A program made the translations under genes and the position numbers. A stretch of DNA of 64,000 bases from Lysobacteraceae bacterium PS02065. GTDB taxonomy: Bacteria > Pseudomonadota > Gammaproteobacteria > Xanthomonadales > Rhodanobacteraceae. The notes beneath the pieces were generated by a model. The model ran no database searches. It was not told where the DNA came from and worked only from the letters and a program-made list of their open reading frames with translations. Below are positions 9,367-18,570 of this stretch, piece after piece. The DNA lies in the NCBI GenBank assembly GCA_029959555.1, contig JASCPI010000002.1, forward strand, positions 143,008-207,007, in the 5' to 3' direction. Position 1 is the stretch's first letter, and every line of letters starts with the position of its first letter.

Positions 9367-10725
9367 TCAGCCTCCCGCGACCGTCATGCGGTCGAGCAGG
9401 ATCGAGCCCGTGAGGATGTGCGAGCGCGGGTCGACGTCGGTGCCGATCGCGACGAGGTTGGCGAACATGTCGCGCAGGTTCGAGGCGATCGTGATCTCCT
9501 CGACCGGATGCACGATCTCGCCGCTCTCGACCCAGAAGCCCGAGGCACCGCGCGAGTAGTCGCCGGTGATCAGCGACACGCCCTGCCCCATCAGCTCGGT
9601 GACGACGAGCCCGGTGCCCATGCGCTTGAGGAGCGCGGCGAAATCGTCGCCGCCGGCGCCATTCACGAGGATGTTGTGCACGCCGCCCGCATTGCCGGTG
9701 CTGCGCAGGCCGAGCTTGCGCGCCGAGTAGGTGCCGAGGATGTAGCGCGCGAGTTCGCCGCCGCGCACGAGGTCCGAATCGCGCGTCGCGACGCCGTCGC
9801 TGTCGTACGACGACGAGCCATGCCCGCGGCGCAGGTGCGGCCGCTCGACGATGTCGACGAACGACGGGAACACGGGCTTGCCGACGTGGTCGAGCAGGAA
9901 GCTCGCGCGACGGTACAGCGCGCCGCCGCTGACCGCGCCGAGGAAGTTGCCGACGAGGCTGCGCGCGACCTGCGGCACGAACAGCACGGGGCACTGGCGT
10001 GTACCGATCGCGCGCGCGCCGAGGCGGCCGACCGTACGCTGCGCGGCCATGCGGCCGATCGAGGCGACGTCGGGGAAATCCGAGGCGGCACGCACCGATT
10101 CGTACCAGTAGTCGCGCTGCATGCCGGCATCGTCTTCTGCGAGCAACGCGACCGAGATCATGTGGCGGGTGTCGCGCGACCGCGCGAAGAAGCCGTGCGA
10201 GGTCGCCTCGACCGACAACGACTCGCCGACCTGCACGGCGGCGCCCTCGGAATTGTTGATGCGCGGATCGAACGCGCGGCCGGCATCCTCGCAGGCCAGC
10301 GCGAGTTCGACCGCCGCCTCGGCCGTGATGTCCCACGGATGCCAGAGGTCGAGGTCCGGGAAATCGTGCGCGAGCAGGTCGGCATCGGCGAGGCCGTTGC
10401 ACGGATCCTCCTCGGTATGGCGCGCGATCGCGCAAGCGTGGTCGATCGTCTTGGTGATCGAGTCGGCGCTGAGGTCGGCCGTGCTGGCCGAACCCTTGCG
10501 CTTGCCGAAGAACACCGTGAGCGTGAGCCCGCGGTCGCGCGTGCGTTCGATCGACTCGACCTCACCGAGGCGCACGCCGACACTCAGGCCCGTGTCGACG
10601 CTGACGCCGAGGTCGACCTCGTTCGCGCCCTTGTCGCGGCAACGCCGCAGCACGTCCTCGGTGAGCTCGGCGAGGCGGTCGAGCTGCACCAGGCTGTCGT
10701 CGCGATTGGTCATCGTTGCGGTCAC
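9367..10725 (-). CDS. pmbA: Metalloprotease-associated protein PmbA/TldE
   Basis: 452 residues. Subunit of the TldD/TldE zinc protease, which trims leader peptides (microcin B17 in E. coli) and helps degrade antitoxin CcdA. TldE lacks the catalytic HExxH and none is present here, as expected. Family blocks seen are GLTLTVFFGKRKGSAS, SRDTRHMISVALLAEDD, GGALYRRASFLLDHVG, and GVSLITGDYSRGASGFWVE near the C-terminus. GTG start at 10725 has GAGAGG 7 bases upstream; an ATG four codons in is the alternative. Its partner tldD lies 650 bp away with darP between them on the opposite strand. Confidence 0.94.
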   Translation of the reverse strand: MTATMTNRDDSLVQLDRLAELTEDVLRRCRDKGANEVDLGVSVDTGLSVGVRLGEVESIERTRDRGLTLTVFFGKRKGSASTADLSADSITKTIDHACAIARHTEEDPCNGLADADLLAHDFPDLDLWHPWDITAEAAVELALACEDAGRAFDPRINNSEGAAVQVGESLSVEATSHGFFARSRDTRHMISVALLAEDDAGMQRDYWYESVRAASDFPDVASIGRMAAQRTVGRLGARAIGTRQCPVLFVPQVARSLVGNFLGAVSGGALYRRASFLLDHVGKPVFPSFVDIVERPHLRRGHGSSSYDSDGVATRDSDLVRGGELARYILGTYSARKLGLRSTGNAGGVHNILVNGAGGDDFAALLKRMGTGLVVTELMGQGVSLITGDYSRGASGFWVESGEIVHPVEEITIASNLRDMFANLVAIGTDVDPRSHILTGSILLDRMTVAGG

Positions 10726-10848
10726 CGCTTATCCTCTCGTTCCTGTCATGCCGTGCGCGATGCGCCCCGGCCCTGTCGCCACGACGGCCGCACACCGCGA
10801 CCGCCACTCCATCCCGCGTCCGCCGAGGCGGACCTTCGAACCCTCGCC

Positions 10849-11376
10849 ATGTCCGACGAAACCCACGACGACGACACCTTCGACGGCCCGAGCCGCAGCC
10901 AGCAGCGCCGCGACGCGATCGCCGTGTTCAAGCTCGCCGAGCAGCTCGTCGCCCTGCCCGAAACCCGCCTCGCACGCCTGCCACTGCCCGAGGACATCCT
11001 CGAGGAAGTGCGCAAGGCACGCCTCATCCGCCAGCAGATCGCCCACAAGCGCCAGGTGCAGTTCCTCGCCAAGCACATGCGCCGGCTCGACGACGAGGAT
11101 CTCGCGCCCGTGCGTGCGCTGCTCGACAACGACCGCCAGCAGTCGTACCGGCAGACCGCGGCACTGCACCAGCTCGAAGCCTGGCGCGACCGCCTGCTCG
11201 CCGAAGGCGACGAGGCATTGACCGCGTGGTTCGAGGCGCATCCGGACGCCGATCGCCAGCAGCTGCGCAACCTCGTGCGCCAGGCCCGCCACGAGGCGGA
11301 GAAAGGCAAGCCGCCGCGCGCCGCGCGCGAGCTGTTCCGCACGCTGCGCGAGCAGCACGAGGCCGCGCAGGGCTGA
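10849..11376 (+). CDS. darP: Dual-action ribosomal maturation protein DarP (YjgA, DUF615)
   Basis: 175 residues. YjgA/DarP binds late 50S precursors and aids peptidyl-transferase centre maturation. Typical features are SRSQQRRDAIAVFKLAEQLV near the N-terminus, RLPLPEDILEEVRKAR, and HKRQVQFLAKHMR, followed by an all-helical, strongly charged C-terminus ending in FRTLREQHE. Divergent from pmbA with 123 bp between and convergent with tldD only 3 bp apart. This pmbA-darP-tldD neighbourhood is recurrent in gammaproteobacteria. Confidence 0.93.
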   Translation: MSDETHDDDTFDGPSRSQQRRDAIAVFKLAEQLVALPETRLARLPLPEDILEEVRKARLIRQQIAHKRQVQFLAKHMRRLDDEDLAPVRALLDNDRQQSYRQTAALHQLEAWRDRLLAEGDEALTAWFEAHPDADRQQLRNLVRQARHEAEKGKPPRAARELFRTLREQHEAAQG

Positions 11377-11379
11377 GCG

Positions 11380-12822
11380 TCACGCCGCGGTGCCGCCGAC
11401 CGTCATCGCGTCGATGCGCAGGGTCGGCTGACCGACGCCGACCGGCACGCTCTGGCCTTCCTTGCCGCATACGCCGACGCCCTCGTCGAGCGCGAGGTCG
11501 TTGCCGATCATCGACACGCGCTGCAGCACCTCGGCGCCCGCACCGATCAGCGTCGCGCCCTTGACCGGCCGCGTGACCTTGCCGTCCTCGATGAGGTAGG
11601 CCTCGCTGGCCGAGAACACGAACTTGCCGTTCGTGATGTCGACCTGGCCGCCACCGAAGTTGACCGCGTAGAGGCCGCGCTTGACCGAGCGCAGGATCTC
11701 CTCGGGATCGCGCTCGCCCGGAAGCATGTAGGTGTTGGTCATGCGCGGCATCGGCAGGTGCGCGAACGATTCGCGGCGGCCGTTGCCGGTCGGCCTGACG
11801 CCCATGAGGCGCGCGTTGAGCTTGTCCTGGATCAGGCCTTTCATGATGCCGTCCTCGACGAGCACCGTGCAGTTCGTGGGCGTGCCCTCGTCGTCCACGC
11901 TGAGCGAACCGCGTCGCCCGGCGAGCGTGCCGTCGTCGACGATCGTCACGCCCGGTGCGGCGACGCGCTGGCCCATGCTGCCCGAGAACACCGAGGTTTC
12001 CTTGCGGTTGAAGTCGCCCTCGAACCCGTGGCCGATCGCCTCGTGCAGCAGCACGCCGGGCCAGCCGGGACCGAGCACGACCGTCATCGATCCGGCCGGT
12101 GCATCGACCGCCTCGAGGTTGACCAGCGCGCTGCGCACGGCCTCGTCGGCGAGGCGATGCGCGCGGCCGTTCTCGAGCAGCTCGATGAAGCCGTAGCGTC
12201 CACCACCGCCCGAGCTGCCCGATTCGCGTCGGCCCGCGTGTTCGGCGATGACCTGCACGTTGAGGCGCACGAGCGGACGCACGTCGGCGGCGAGCGTGCC
12301 GTCGGAGGCCGCCACCAGCACCGTGTCGAGGGTCGCCGAGATGCTCACGATGACCTGCTGCACGCGCGGATCGCGCGAGCGCGCGTAGGCGTCGATCTCG
12401 CGCAGCAGCGCGACCTTGGCCTCGCTGGACAAGGTGTCGATCGGATCGATCGCCGGGTACAGCGCGCGTGCGCTGGTCACCGCGAGCGGACGGCCGCTGC
12501 CGTTCGCGCCGGCCTGCGCGATCGCGCGCGCCGAACCGGCCGCCTCGAGCAGCGCGGGCATCACGATCTCGTCGGAGTACGCGAAACCGGTCTTCTCGCC
12601 CGACACGGCGCGCACGCCGACGCCCTGCTCGATCGCGTGGCTGCCTTCCTTGACGATGCCATCCTCGAGCACCCATGACTCGCTGCGCGAATGCTGGAAG
12701 TACAGGTCGGCGGCGTCGATCGACGGCGTCATGAGGCGCGCGAACACGCGGTCGAGGTCGACCGCCGAGAAGCCGCCGGGGCGCAGCAGCCGGTGTTCGG
12801 CCTGCGCGATGAGATCGGTCAT
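11380..12822 (-). CDS. tldD: Metalloprotease TldD
   Basis: Catalytic subunit of the TldD/TldE heterodimer. 480 residues (E. coli 481). The zinc motif [11 protein letters not shown] (HExxxH) sits in [18 protein letters not shown]. Other family blocks are [34 protein letters not shown] and [24 protein letters not shown] 12822 is chosen because homologs begin a few residues before the first helix ([13 protein letters not shown]). An open frame continues upstream to a GTG at 12984 but has no support. Divergent from corC across a 176-bp gap. Confidence 0.96.
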   Translation of the reverse strand: MTDLIAQAEHRLLRPGGFSAVDLDRVFARLMTPSIDAADLYFQHSRSESWVLEDGIVKEGSHAIEQGVGVRAVSGEKTGFAYSDEIVMPALLEAAGSARAIAQAGANGSGRPLAVTSARALYPAIDPIDTLSSEAKVALLREIDAYARSRDPRVQQVIVSISATLDTVLVAASDGTLAADVRPLVRLNVQVIAEHAGRRESGSSGGGGRYGFIELLENGRAHRLADEAVRSALVNLEAVDAPAGSMTVVLGPGWPGVLLHEAIGHGFEGDFNRKETSVFSGSMGQRVAAPGVTIVDDGTLAGRRGSLSVDDEGTPTNCTVLVEDGIMKGLIQDKLNARLMGVRPTGNGRRESFAHLPMPRMTNTYMLPGERDPEEILRSVKRGLYAVNFGGGQVDITNGKFVFSASEAYLIEDGKVTRPVKGATLIGAGAEVLQRVSMIGNDLALDEGVGVCGKEGQSVPVGVGQPTLRIDAMTVGGTAA

Positions 12823-12954
12823 GCGGGGGATCCGGGACGCGGGGAATGCCGCGACAATGAGGGTGGCCGGGGCCGGAAACAAGCGCCGGAGGCCCCGCCA
12901 CGGCACCTGCCTGAACCGCGAAACCGCGCAAATCGCATCGTCACGCGCTTTTGC

Positions 12955-12960
12955 TACACT
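12955..12960 (+). promoter_or_regulatory. Extended -10 box of corC
   Basis: TGCTACACT, an extended -10 (TGn then TACACT), 38 bases upstream of the corC start codon. It lies in the divergent tldD-corC gap. The -35 position is weak, as is common with extended -10 promoters. Confidence 0.45.
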
Positions 12961-12998
12961 CCGGCGTTCCGCCCGAACGGGCATGCGCCAGCGGCTCG

Positions 12999-13838
12999 AT
13001 GAGCGAGGAACCTCCCAGTACCCTGCCCCAGCGTTCGTGGTTCGGACGCCTGACCCACGCCCTCTCAGGGGAACTGACCAGCCGCGAGGAGCTCATCGAC
13101 GAGCTGCGGCACGCCCAGGCCAACGGCCTGCTCTCGAACGACACCTTGTCGATGATCGAGGGCGCGATCGAGGTCACCGACCAGACCGTCGGCGACATCA
13201 TGGTGCCGCGCTCGCAGATGGTGTCGATCCCGGCCACCGCGAGTTTCGACGACGTGCTGCGCACGGTCATCGAATCCGGCCATTCGCGCTATCCCGTCCA
13301 CGGTGCCGACCGCGACGAGATTCTCGGCATCCTGCTCGCCAAGGACCTGCTGCGCTGCTTCCACGACGAGGCCGCGCGCGACGTGCGCACGCTGCTGCGC
13401 CCGGTCGCGCTGATCCCGGAATCCAAGCGCCTCAACATCCTGCTCAAGGAATTCCGCCTGTCGCACCACCACATGGCCGTGGTCGTCGACGAGTACGGCG
13501 GCGTCGGCGGACTCGTCACGATCGAGGACGTGCTCGAGCAGATCGTCGGCGACATCGACGACGAGCACGACGACGAGGACGCCCCGAACCTCATCCAGCC
13601 GTTGCCGGACGGACGCATCCTGGTCAGCGCGCAGACCCCGATCCTCGATTTCAACGACCGCTTCGAGTCACGTTTCGCGGTCGAGGAATTCGACACGATC
13701 GGCGCGATGCTGACCTCCGAGTTCGGCCACGTGCCGCAACCCGGCGAGGAAACCACGCTCGGCGGCTTCCTGTTCCGCGTCACCAAGGGCGACGCGCGAC
13801 GCGTGCAGCAGTTCGCCGTACGGGTCCACGAGGCGTGA
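12999..13838 (+). CDS. corC: CorC-family CBS-domain protein (magnesium/cobalt efflux, CNNM type)
   Basis: 279 residues, cytosolic form without the DUF21 membrane domain. Two CBS domains cover about residues 60-185; [14 protein letters not shown] opens the first and the hallmark [24 protein letters not shown], split by a short loop, closes the second. The C-terminal CorC/HlyC domain contains [20 protein letters not shown]. CorC is linked to Mg2+/Co2+ homeostasis in Enterobacteria, but the mechanism of short forms is unsettled. In many proteobacteria ybeY and lnt flank it; here ybeY is absent and a DUF4105 gene overlaps its stop by 4 bp (GTGA). Confidence 0.92.
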   Translation: MSEEPPSTLPQRSWFGRLTHALSGELTSREELIDELRHAQANGLLSNDTLSMIEGAIEVTDQTVGDIMVPRSQMVSIPATASFDDVLRTVIESGHSRYPVHGADRDEILGILLAKDLLRCFHDEAARDVRTLLRPVALIPESKRLNILLKEFRLSHHHMAVVVDEYGGVGGLVTIEDVLEQIVGDIDDEHDDEDAPNLIQPLPDGRILVSAQTPILDFNDRFESRFAVEEFDTIGAMLTSEFGHVPQPGEETTLGGFLFRVTKGDARRVQQFAVRVHEA

Positions 13839-15157
13839 TCGCCGCGGCGGCGGCGCGCTGGCGTGCCACGCTCGGCGCGCTGCTCGGCGGCGCGCTGCTG
13901 TGCGGTGTCCTCGCCGGCACCGCGTTCGCCGACGAACCCGTACCGCCCTCCGGCGGCGCGACGGCATCGGAACCGGCCGCCCCGGCGACGGTCGAAGACG
14001 GCGCGGAACCTGCGGCCCCTTCGATCAGCCTGCTCACGTTCGGCCCCGGCGAGATCTACTGGGAGCGTTTCGGCCACAACGCGATCGTCGTACGCGATCC
14101 CGCCGGCGGTCGCGCGGTCAGCTACAACTACGGCATCTTCGATTTCGAGGACGAGGACTTCCTCGCCAACTTCATGCGCGGCCACATGCGCTACCGCATC
14201 GACGCCGCGTACGCCGACGAGGACATCGCCGCCTACGCCGCGCAGGGCCGCTGGGTGGTCGAGCAGCAGCTCGCGCTGCAGCCCGACCAGGCGCGCGCGC
14301 TCGCGGCCTATCTGGCGTGGAACCTCGAACCTGACAACGCCTTCTACCGCTACGAGTACTTCACCTCGAACTGCTCGACGCGCGTGCGCGACGCGCTCGA
14401 CGAGGCGCTCGGCGGCGCCTTGCGCGCACAGCTCACGGCGCCGTCGCGCGGTTACACGTTCCGCCTGCTGACCGACGCGCTGATGTCGCCGCAGCCGCTG
14501 CTCATGGGCGTGCTCGACGCCGGCCTCGGCCCTTACGCCGATCGCCGCCTGTCGTTCTGGGACGACGCGTTCATCCCGATGCAGCTCATGTCGCACCTGC
14601 GCGAGGTGCGCGTGACGGGCGCGGACGGTCAGCCGGTCGCGCTGGTGTCGTCCGAGCGCGTGCTCGCACCGGCGCGCCTGCCCGACCCGCCCGCGCTGCC
14701 GCCCGACCTGCGCTGGGGCTTCCTCGCCGCGGGCCTCGTGCTCGGCGGCGCACTGCTCGGCCTGCACGCGCGACGTCGCGCGACGTGGGCACGCGGCGCG
14801 TTCTCGGCGCTCGCCCTCGTGCTCGCAGTCGCCTGCGGCCTCGCCGGCCTCGTGCTGCTCGGCCTGTGGGGATTGACCGAGCACCGTTCGGCCTGGGCCA
14901 ACGAGAACCTGCTCGTGCTTAACCCGCTGTGCCTGCTGCTGGTGCCGGCCTGGTGGGGTGCGCGACGCATCGACTGGCGTCCGTCGCGCTTCGCGCGCGG
15001 GCTCGGCGTCGTGCTCGTGCTGCTGGCCGGCTTCGCGCTGTTCGCGAAGGTGCTGCCGTGGTTCGTGCAGGCCAACCTGCCCTGGCTGCTGCTGCTCGCG
15101 CCCGTGCACGCGGCCGGTGCGTGGTGCCTCGCACGCACTCAGCGCATCAGTTCGTAA
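13835..15157 (+). CDS. DUF4105 (Lnb N-terminal periplasmic domain) membrane protein
   Basis: 440 residues from a GTG that overlaps the corC stop as GTGA, which implies translational coupling and decides the start. A signal peptide over ~1-32 is followed by a Pro/Ala-rich linker and the DUF4105 domain (~48-270). This carries FGPGEIYWERFGHNAIVV, SYNYGIFDFEDEDFLANF and the conserved NCSTRVRDALDE. About five membrane helices fill residues 290-435. DUF4105 is a NlpC/P60-like fold with a conserved His and Cys; H in FGHNA and C in SNCST are both present, so a periplasmic cysteine amidase or acyl-transfer role is possible but unproven. Confidence 0.88.
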   Translation: MIAAAAARWRATLGALLGGALLCGVLAGTAFADEPVPPSGGATASEPAAPATVEDGAEPAAPSISLLTFGPGEIYWERFGHNAIVVRDPAGGRAVSYNYGIFDFEDEDFLANFMRGHMRYRIDAAYADEDIAAYAAQGRWVVEQQLALQPDQARALAAYLAWNLEPDNAFYRYEYFTSNCSTRVRDALDEALGGALRAQLTAPSRGYTFRLLTDALMSPQPLLMGVLDAGLGPYADRRLSFWDDAFIPMQLMSHLREVRVTGADGQPVALVSSERVLAPARLPDPPALPPDLRWGFLAAGLVLGGALLGLHARRRATWARGAFSALALVLAVACGLAGLVLLGLWGLTEHRSAWANENLLVLNPLCLLLVPAWWGARRIDWRPSRFARGLGVVLVLLAGFALFAKVLPWFVQANLPWLLLLAPVHAAGAWCLARTQRISS

Positions 15158-15810
15158 GGCCCGCCGCGCTCGATCGCGCGCGCGTACGCCGGGCGCGCAT
15201 GGATGCGCGCGAGCCACTCCTGCACGCGCGGCCTGGTCTTGACCTCCGCGCTGCGAGCGGCGAGCGCCTCCATGACGAAACTCATCTGGATGTCGGCGGC
15301 CGTGAACGCGTCGCCCGCGAACCACTCGCGCGCCGACAGCTCGTCCTCGAGATAATCGAGGTGGCGCGTCAGCTGCGGCTCGACGAGCATGCCGAGCACC
15401 TTCGCGCTGATCGCACGCGCGATCGGCCTTGCGAAGAACGGCATCGGCCCCTTCGGGATGCGCGAGAACACCAGCGACATGAGCAGCAGCGGCATCGCCG
15501 AACCCTCGGCGTAATGCAGCCAGTACGTGTAGCGCAGGCGGTCCTCGCTGTCGGGCGGCGGCACGAGGCGGCCCTGGCCGTGGCGGCCGACGAGGTATTC
15601 GACGATCGCGCCGGATTCGGCGATCGTGCGCGTGCCCTCGGTGATCACGGGTGACTTGCCGAGCGGATGCACCTTGCGCAGCTGCGGTGGGGCGAGCATG
15701 GTCTTCGCGTCACGCTCGTAGCGCACGATCTCGTACGGCAGGCCGAGCTCCTCGAGCAGCCACAGCACGCGCTGCGAGCGCGAGTTGTTGAGATGGTGGA
15801 CGGTGATCAT
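15139..15810 (-). CDS. Glutathione S-transferase family protein
   Basis: 223 residues, cytosolic. The N-terminal thioredoxin-like domain (1-80) starts with HHLNNSRSQRVLWLLEELGLP, where the early serines are the likely thiolate-stabilising residues, and has the cis-Pro motif KSPVITEG and glutathione-binding ESGAIVEYL. The helical C-terminal domain includes FTAADIQMSFVMEAL, the N-capping/hydrophobic staple region. Substrate unknown. The last 19 bases overlap the 3' end of the convergent DUF4105 gene. Confidence 0.92.
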   Translation of the reverse strand: MITVHHLNNSRSQRVLWLLEELGLPYEIVRYERDAKTMLAPPQLRKVHPLGKSPVITEGTRTIAESGAIVEYLVGRHGQGRLVPPPDSEDRLRYTYWLHYAEGSAMPLLLMSLVFSRIPKGPMPFFARPIARAISAKVLGMLVEPQLTRHLDYLEDELSAREWFAGDAFTAADIQMSFVMEALAARSAEVKTRPRVQEWLARIHARPAYARAIERGGPYELMR

Positions 15811-15949
15811 CGGCGCATCCTCGCGTTCGGTCGACCGCCCATCCTAGTGCAGCTGCGGCGTCGCACCGCGATCGACTGAACGAAACGCACACACACGCCG
15901 GCCGCACCTCGCCCTACCATTCGCATCCCGCACCTGCCGCGCGCCGCCG

Positions 15950-16834
15950 ATGACCTTCCGCTTCTTCCAGCTCGACGTGTTCACGCCGCGTGCCGGCGGC
16001 GGCAATCCGCTCGGCGTCGTCGCCGGCGCGGACGCGTGGAGCACGCAGGCGATGCAGCGCTTCGCCGCGTGGACCGACCTCGTCGAGACCACGTTCCTGC
16101 TCGCGCCGACCACGGACCAGGCCAGCTACCGCGTGCGCATCTTCACGCCGTCGCGCGAGATCGCGTTCGCCGGCCATCCGTCGATCGGTTCCGCGCACGC
16201 CGCGCTCGAGGCCGGCCTCGTCACGCCGCGCGACGGCGTGCTCGTGCAGGAGTGCCAGGCCGGCCTGCTACCGGTGCGCGTCGAACCGCGCGAAGGGCGG
16301 CGCGACCTGTTCGTGCAGGCACCGCGTGCCCGCGTGCTGCAGACCGGCCTCGACGCGCACCCGCTGCTCGGCGAGGTGCTTGGCGGCGTCGTGCCCGGTG
16401 CGCTGCCACCCGCGTTCGTCGAGGGCGGCCGCCGCTGGTGGGTCGCCGAGTTCGCCGACGCGGCCGCACTGCGCGCCTGGAAGCCCGAGCATGCGCGCAT
16501 CGCCGCACTCGCCAAGGCCACCGACAGCCTCGGCCTGTGCGCCTTCTCGCGCAGCAGCGAACCCGGCCACGACCTCGTCGTGCGCGCGTTCCCGGCCGGC
16601 GTCGGCATCGTCGAGGATCCGGCCTCGGGCGCCGCCAATGGCCTCGTCGCGGCGTGGATCGCCTCGGCCGAGCCCGAAGGTCCGCTCGCGCGCGGCTACC
16701 GCGTCAGCCAGGGCCGCGAGATCGGCCGCGACGCCGAGATCCTCGTGCGCATCGATACCGACGGCGCCGTGTGGGTCGGCGGCCAGACCCAGACCGTGGT
16801 CGACGGCCACGTGAACTGGCCGCTGCGCGACTGA
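15950..16834 (+). CDS. PhzF family isomerase/epimerase
   Basis: 294 residues made of two diaminopimelate-epimerase-like halves. The proposed catalytic Glu is E46 in TDLVETTFL. Other family blocks are FTPRAGGGNPLGVV at the N-terminus, FTPSREIAFAGHPSIGSAHA and, in the second half, EDPASGAANGLVAAWI. PhzF in phenazine producers isomerises DHHA, but no phenazine genes are here; most members, like this one, act on unknown small molecules. The gene stands alone, divergent from the GST and convergent with the nitrilase fusion. Confidence 0.9.
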   Translation: MTFRFFQLDVFTPRAGGGNPLGVVAGADAWSTQAMQRFAAWTDLVETTFLLAPTTDQASYRVRIFTPSREIAFAGHPSIGSAHAALEAGLVTPRDGVLVQECQAGLLPVRVEPREGRRDLFVQAPRARVLQTGLDAHPLLGEVLGGVVPGALPPAFVEGGRRWWVAEFADAAALRAWKPEHARIAALAKATDSLGLCAFSRSSEPGHDLVVRAFPAGVGIVEDPASGAANGLVAAWIASAEPEGPLARGYRVSQGREIGRDAEILVRIDTDGAVWVGGQTQTVVDGHVNWPLRD

Positions 16835-16862
16835 GGACTCGCCGCGCGCGAACGCACGGCCG

Positions 16863-18419
16863 TCAGGCGTCGCGACGCGGGCCGCTCCAGCGCGTGCGGT
16901 AGAGGTCGTAGCGGCGATCCTTGAGGTTCTGCACGGTGCCGTCGTTGCGCGCACGGGCGAGATCCTCGAGACGCAGGTCGGCCCACAGCACCATCTCGGT
17001 GTTCGGCGTCGAATCGGCCGCGACGCCGTCGCGCGCGAACGGGAAGTCGCACGGCGTCAGAATGCAGCTCTGCGCGTACTGGATGTCGAAATTGTTGACG
17101 CCCGGCAGGTTGCCCACATTGCCCGACAGCACGACGTAGCACTGGTTCTCGACCGCGCGCGCCTGGCTGCAGTAGCGCACGCGCAGGTAGCTCTGGCGCT
17201 CGTCGGTGCAGAACGGCACGAACAGGATCAGCGCGCCCTGGTCGATCAGATGGCGCGCGAGTTCGGGGAATTCCGAGTCGTAGCAGATCAGCACGCCGAT
17301 CGGTCCGCAGTCGGTCGGGATCGCCGCGGCGCGGCTGCCGCCCTTGATGCCCCACCACGTGCGTTCGTTCGGTGTCGGGTGGATCTTCTCCTGCACGTGA
17401 ACGGAACCGTCGCGAAGGCAGACGTGGCAGAGGTTGCGCATCGTGCCCTCGACGAGGGTCGGGTGCGATCCACCGATGATGTTGATGTTGTAGCGCACGG
17501 CCAGATCCGAGAACAGCGCGCGCACGCGTGACGTGTAGTCCGTGATGCGCCGGATCGCCTCGACCGACGGCAACCTCGCGTTCTCGATCGACAGCAGCTG
17601 CAGCGTGATCATCTCGGGGAACACGACGAAATCCGATTCGTAGCCCGCGGCGATGTCGACGAAGTATTCGACCTGCGTCGCGAACGCCTCGAACGATTCG
17701 ATGCGGCGCTGCTGGTACTGGATCGTCGCGACGCGCACGCGGTCCGGAAGACGCGCGGCATGGCGCGGCGTCGGCGTCTCGGGCTGGTCGTGGCGATCCG
17801 GATTGCGCCACGCGAGGTGCGCGGCGTAGCCCATCGACTCGCGATCACCCGGCACGTAGTGCTCGAGCACGCCGATGAGCTCGAAGCCGTTGCGCAGCTG
17901 GAAGCTCAGCGCCGCATCACGTTGACGTCCCTCACGCACCGCTTCGATGTAGGCGTCGACCGAGCCGAGGCTGCGGATGCGCTTCTCGAGTCCCGGCAGG
18001 CGCCCGCCGAACACGATGCCACGCAGGCGCAGCGAGCGGCACAGCTTCTTGCGCGCCTCGTACAGCCGACGACCGATGCGCAGGCCGCGGAACGCCGGAT
18101 CGACGCACACGTCCATGCCGTACAGCCAGTCGCCGTCCGGATCGTGACGCGAGGCATAGCCGCCGCCCGTGATCTCGTCCCAGGCATGCGGCGCCATCGC
18201 GGTCGCCTCGTCGGTGCGGAAGGTCGCGCAGAAGCCGACTACCTTGCCGTCGTACGCGGCGACGAACTGGCCTTGCGGGAAGCGAGCCTGCTGGCCGCGC
18301 ACCATGTCGGCCGAGTGGCCCCACTCGGCACCGTACACGCGTGCCGTGAGGTCGACGATCGCGTCGATGTCGGCGGCGCCGGCCTGGCGCACGACGAGGC
18401 GGGGCGTGGCAGTCGTCAT
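16863..18419 (-). CDS. GNAT acetyltransferase - carbon-nitrogen hydrolase fusion
   Basis: 518 residues with two enzymes in one chain. Residues ~8-215 form a GNAT domain (YGMDVCVDPAFRGLRIGRRLYEARKKL is the acetyl-CoA loop region, broken here by no gap). Residues ~228-505 form a nitrilase-superfamily hydrolase with triad candidates Glu in VVFPEMI, Lys in VQEKIHPTPNE and Cys379 in LICYDSEFPE. The fusion is a recognised family in proteobacteria; substrate unknown, with amide hydrolysis coupled to acyl transfer a plausible idea. ATG 18419 is the first start giving a normal GNAT N-terminus; longer frames upstream have no homology-like content. Confidence 0.9.
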   Translation of the reverse strand: MTTATPRLVVRQAGAADIDAIVDLTARVYGAEWGHSADMVRGQQARFPQGQFVAAYDGKVVGFCATFRTDEATAMAPHAWDEITGGGYASRHDPDGDWLYGMDVCVDPAFRGLRIGRRLYEARKKLCRSLRLRGIVFGGRLPGLEKRIRSLGSVDAYIEAVREGRQRDAALSFQLRNGFELIGVLEHYVPGDRESMGYAAHLAWRNPDRHDQPETPTPRHAARLPDRVRVATIQYQQRRIESFEAFATQVEYFVDIAAGYESDFVVFPEMITLQLLSIENARLPSVEAIRRITDYTSRVRALFSDLAVRYNINIIGGSHPTLVEGTMRNLCHVCLRDGSVHVQEKIHPTPNERTWWGIKGGSRAAAIPTDCGPIGVLICYDSEFPELARHLIDQGALILFVPFCTDERQSYLRVRYCSQARAVENQCYVVLSGNVGNLPGVNNFDIQYAQSCILTPCDFPFARDGVAADSTPNTEMVLWADLRLEDLARARNDGTVQNLKDRRYDLYRTRWSGPRRDA

Positions 18420-18570
18420 CGTCGAAGACTCGCAGGGAAGACGCATCAGCCTAACGTGGCCGCACTTCGGCCGCGCTGAACGCCGGACGGCACGTTCCCG
18501 GTCGTGGAGGCATGGCGTATGCTCGGGCGATCCGCGTCGCCACGAGGCGCCGCGTACGGGGGGATTGTTC

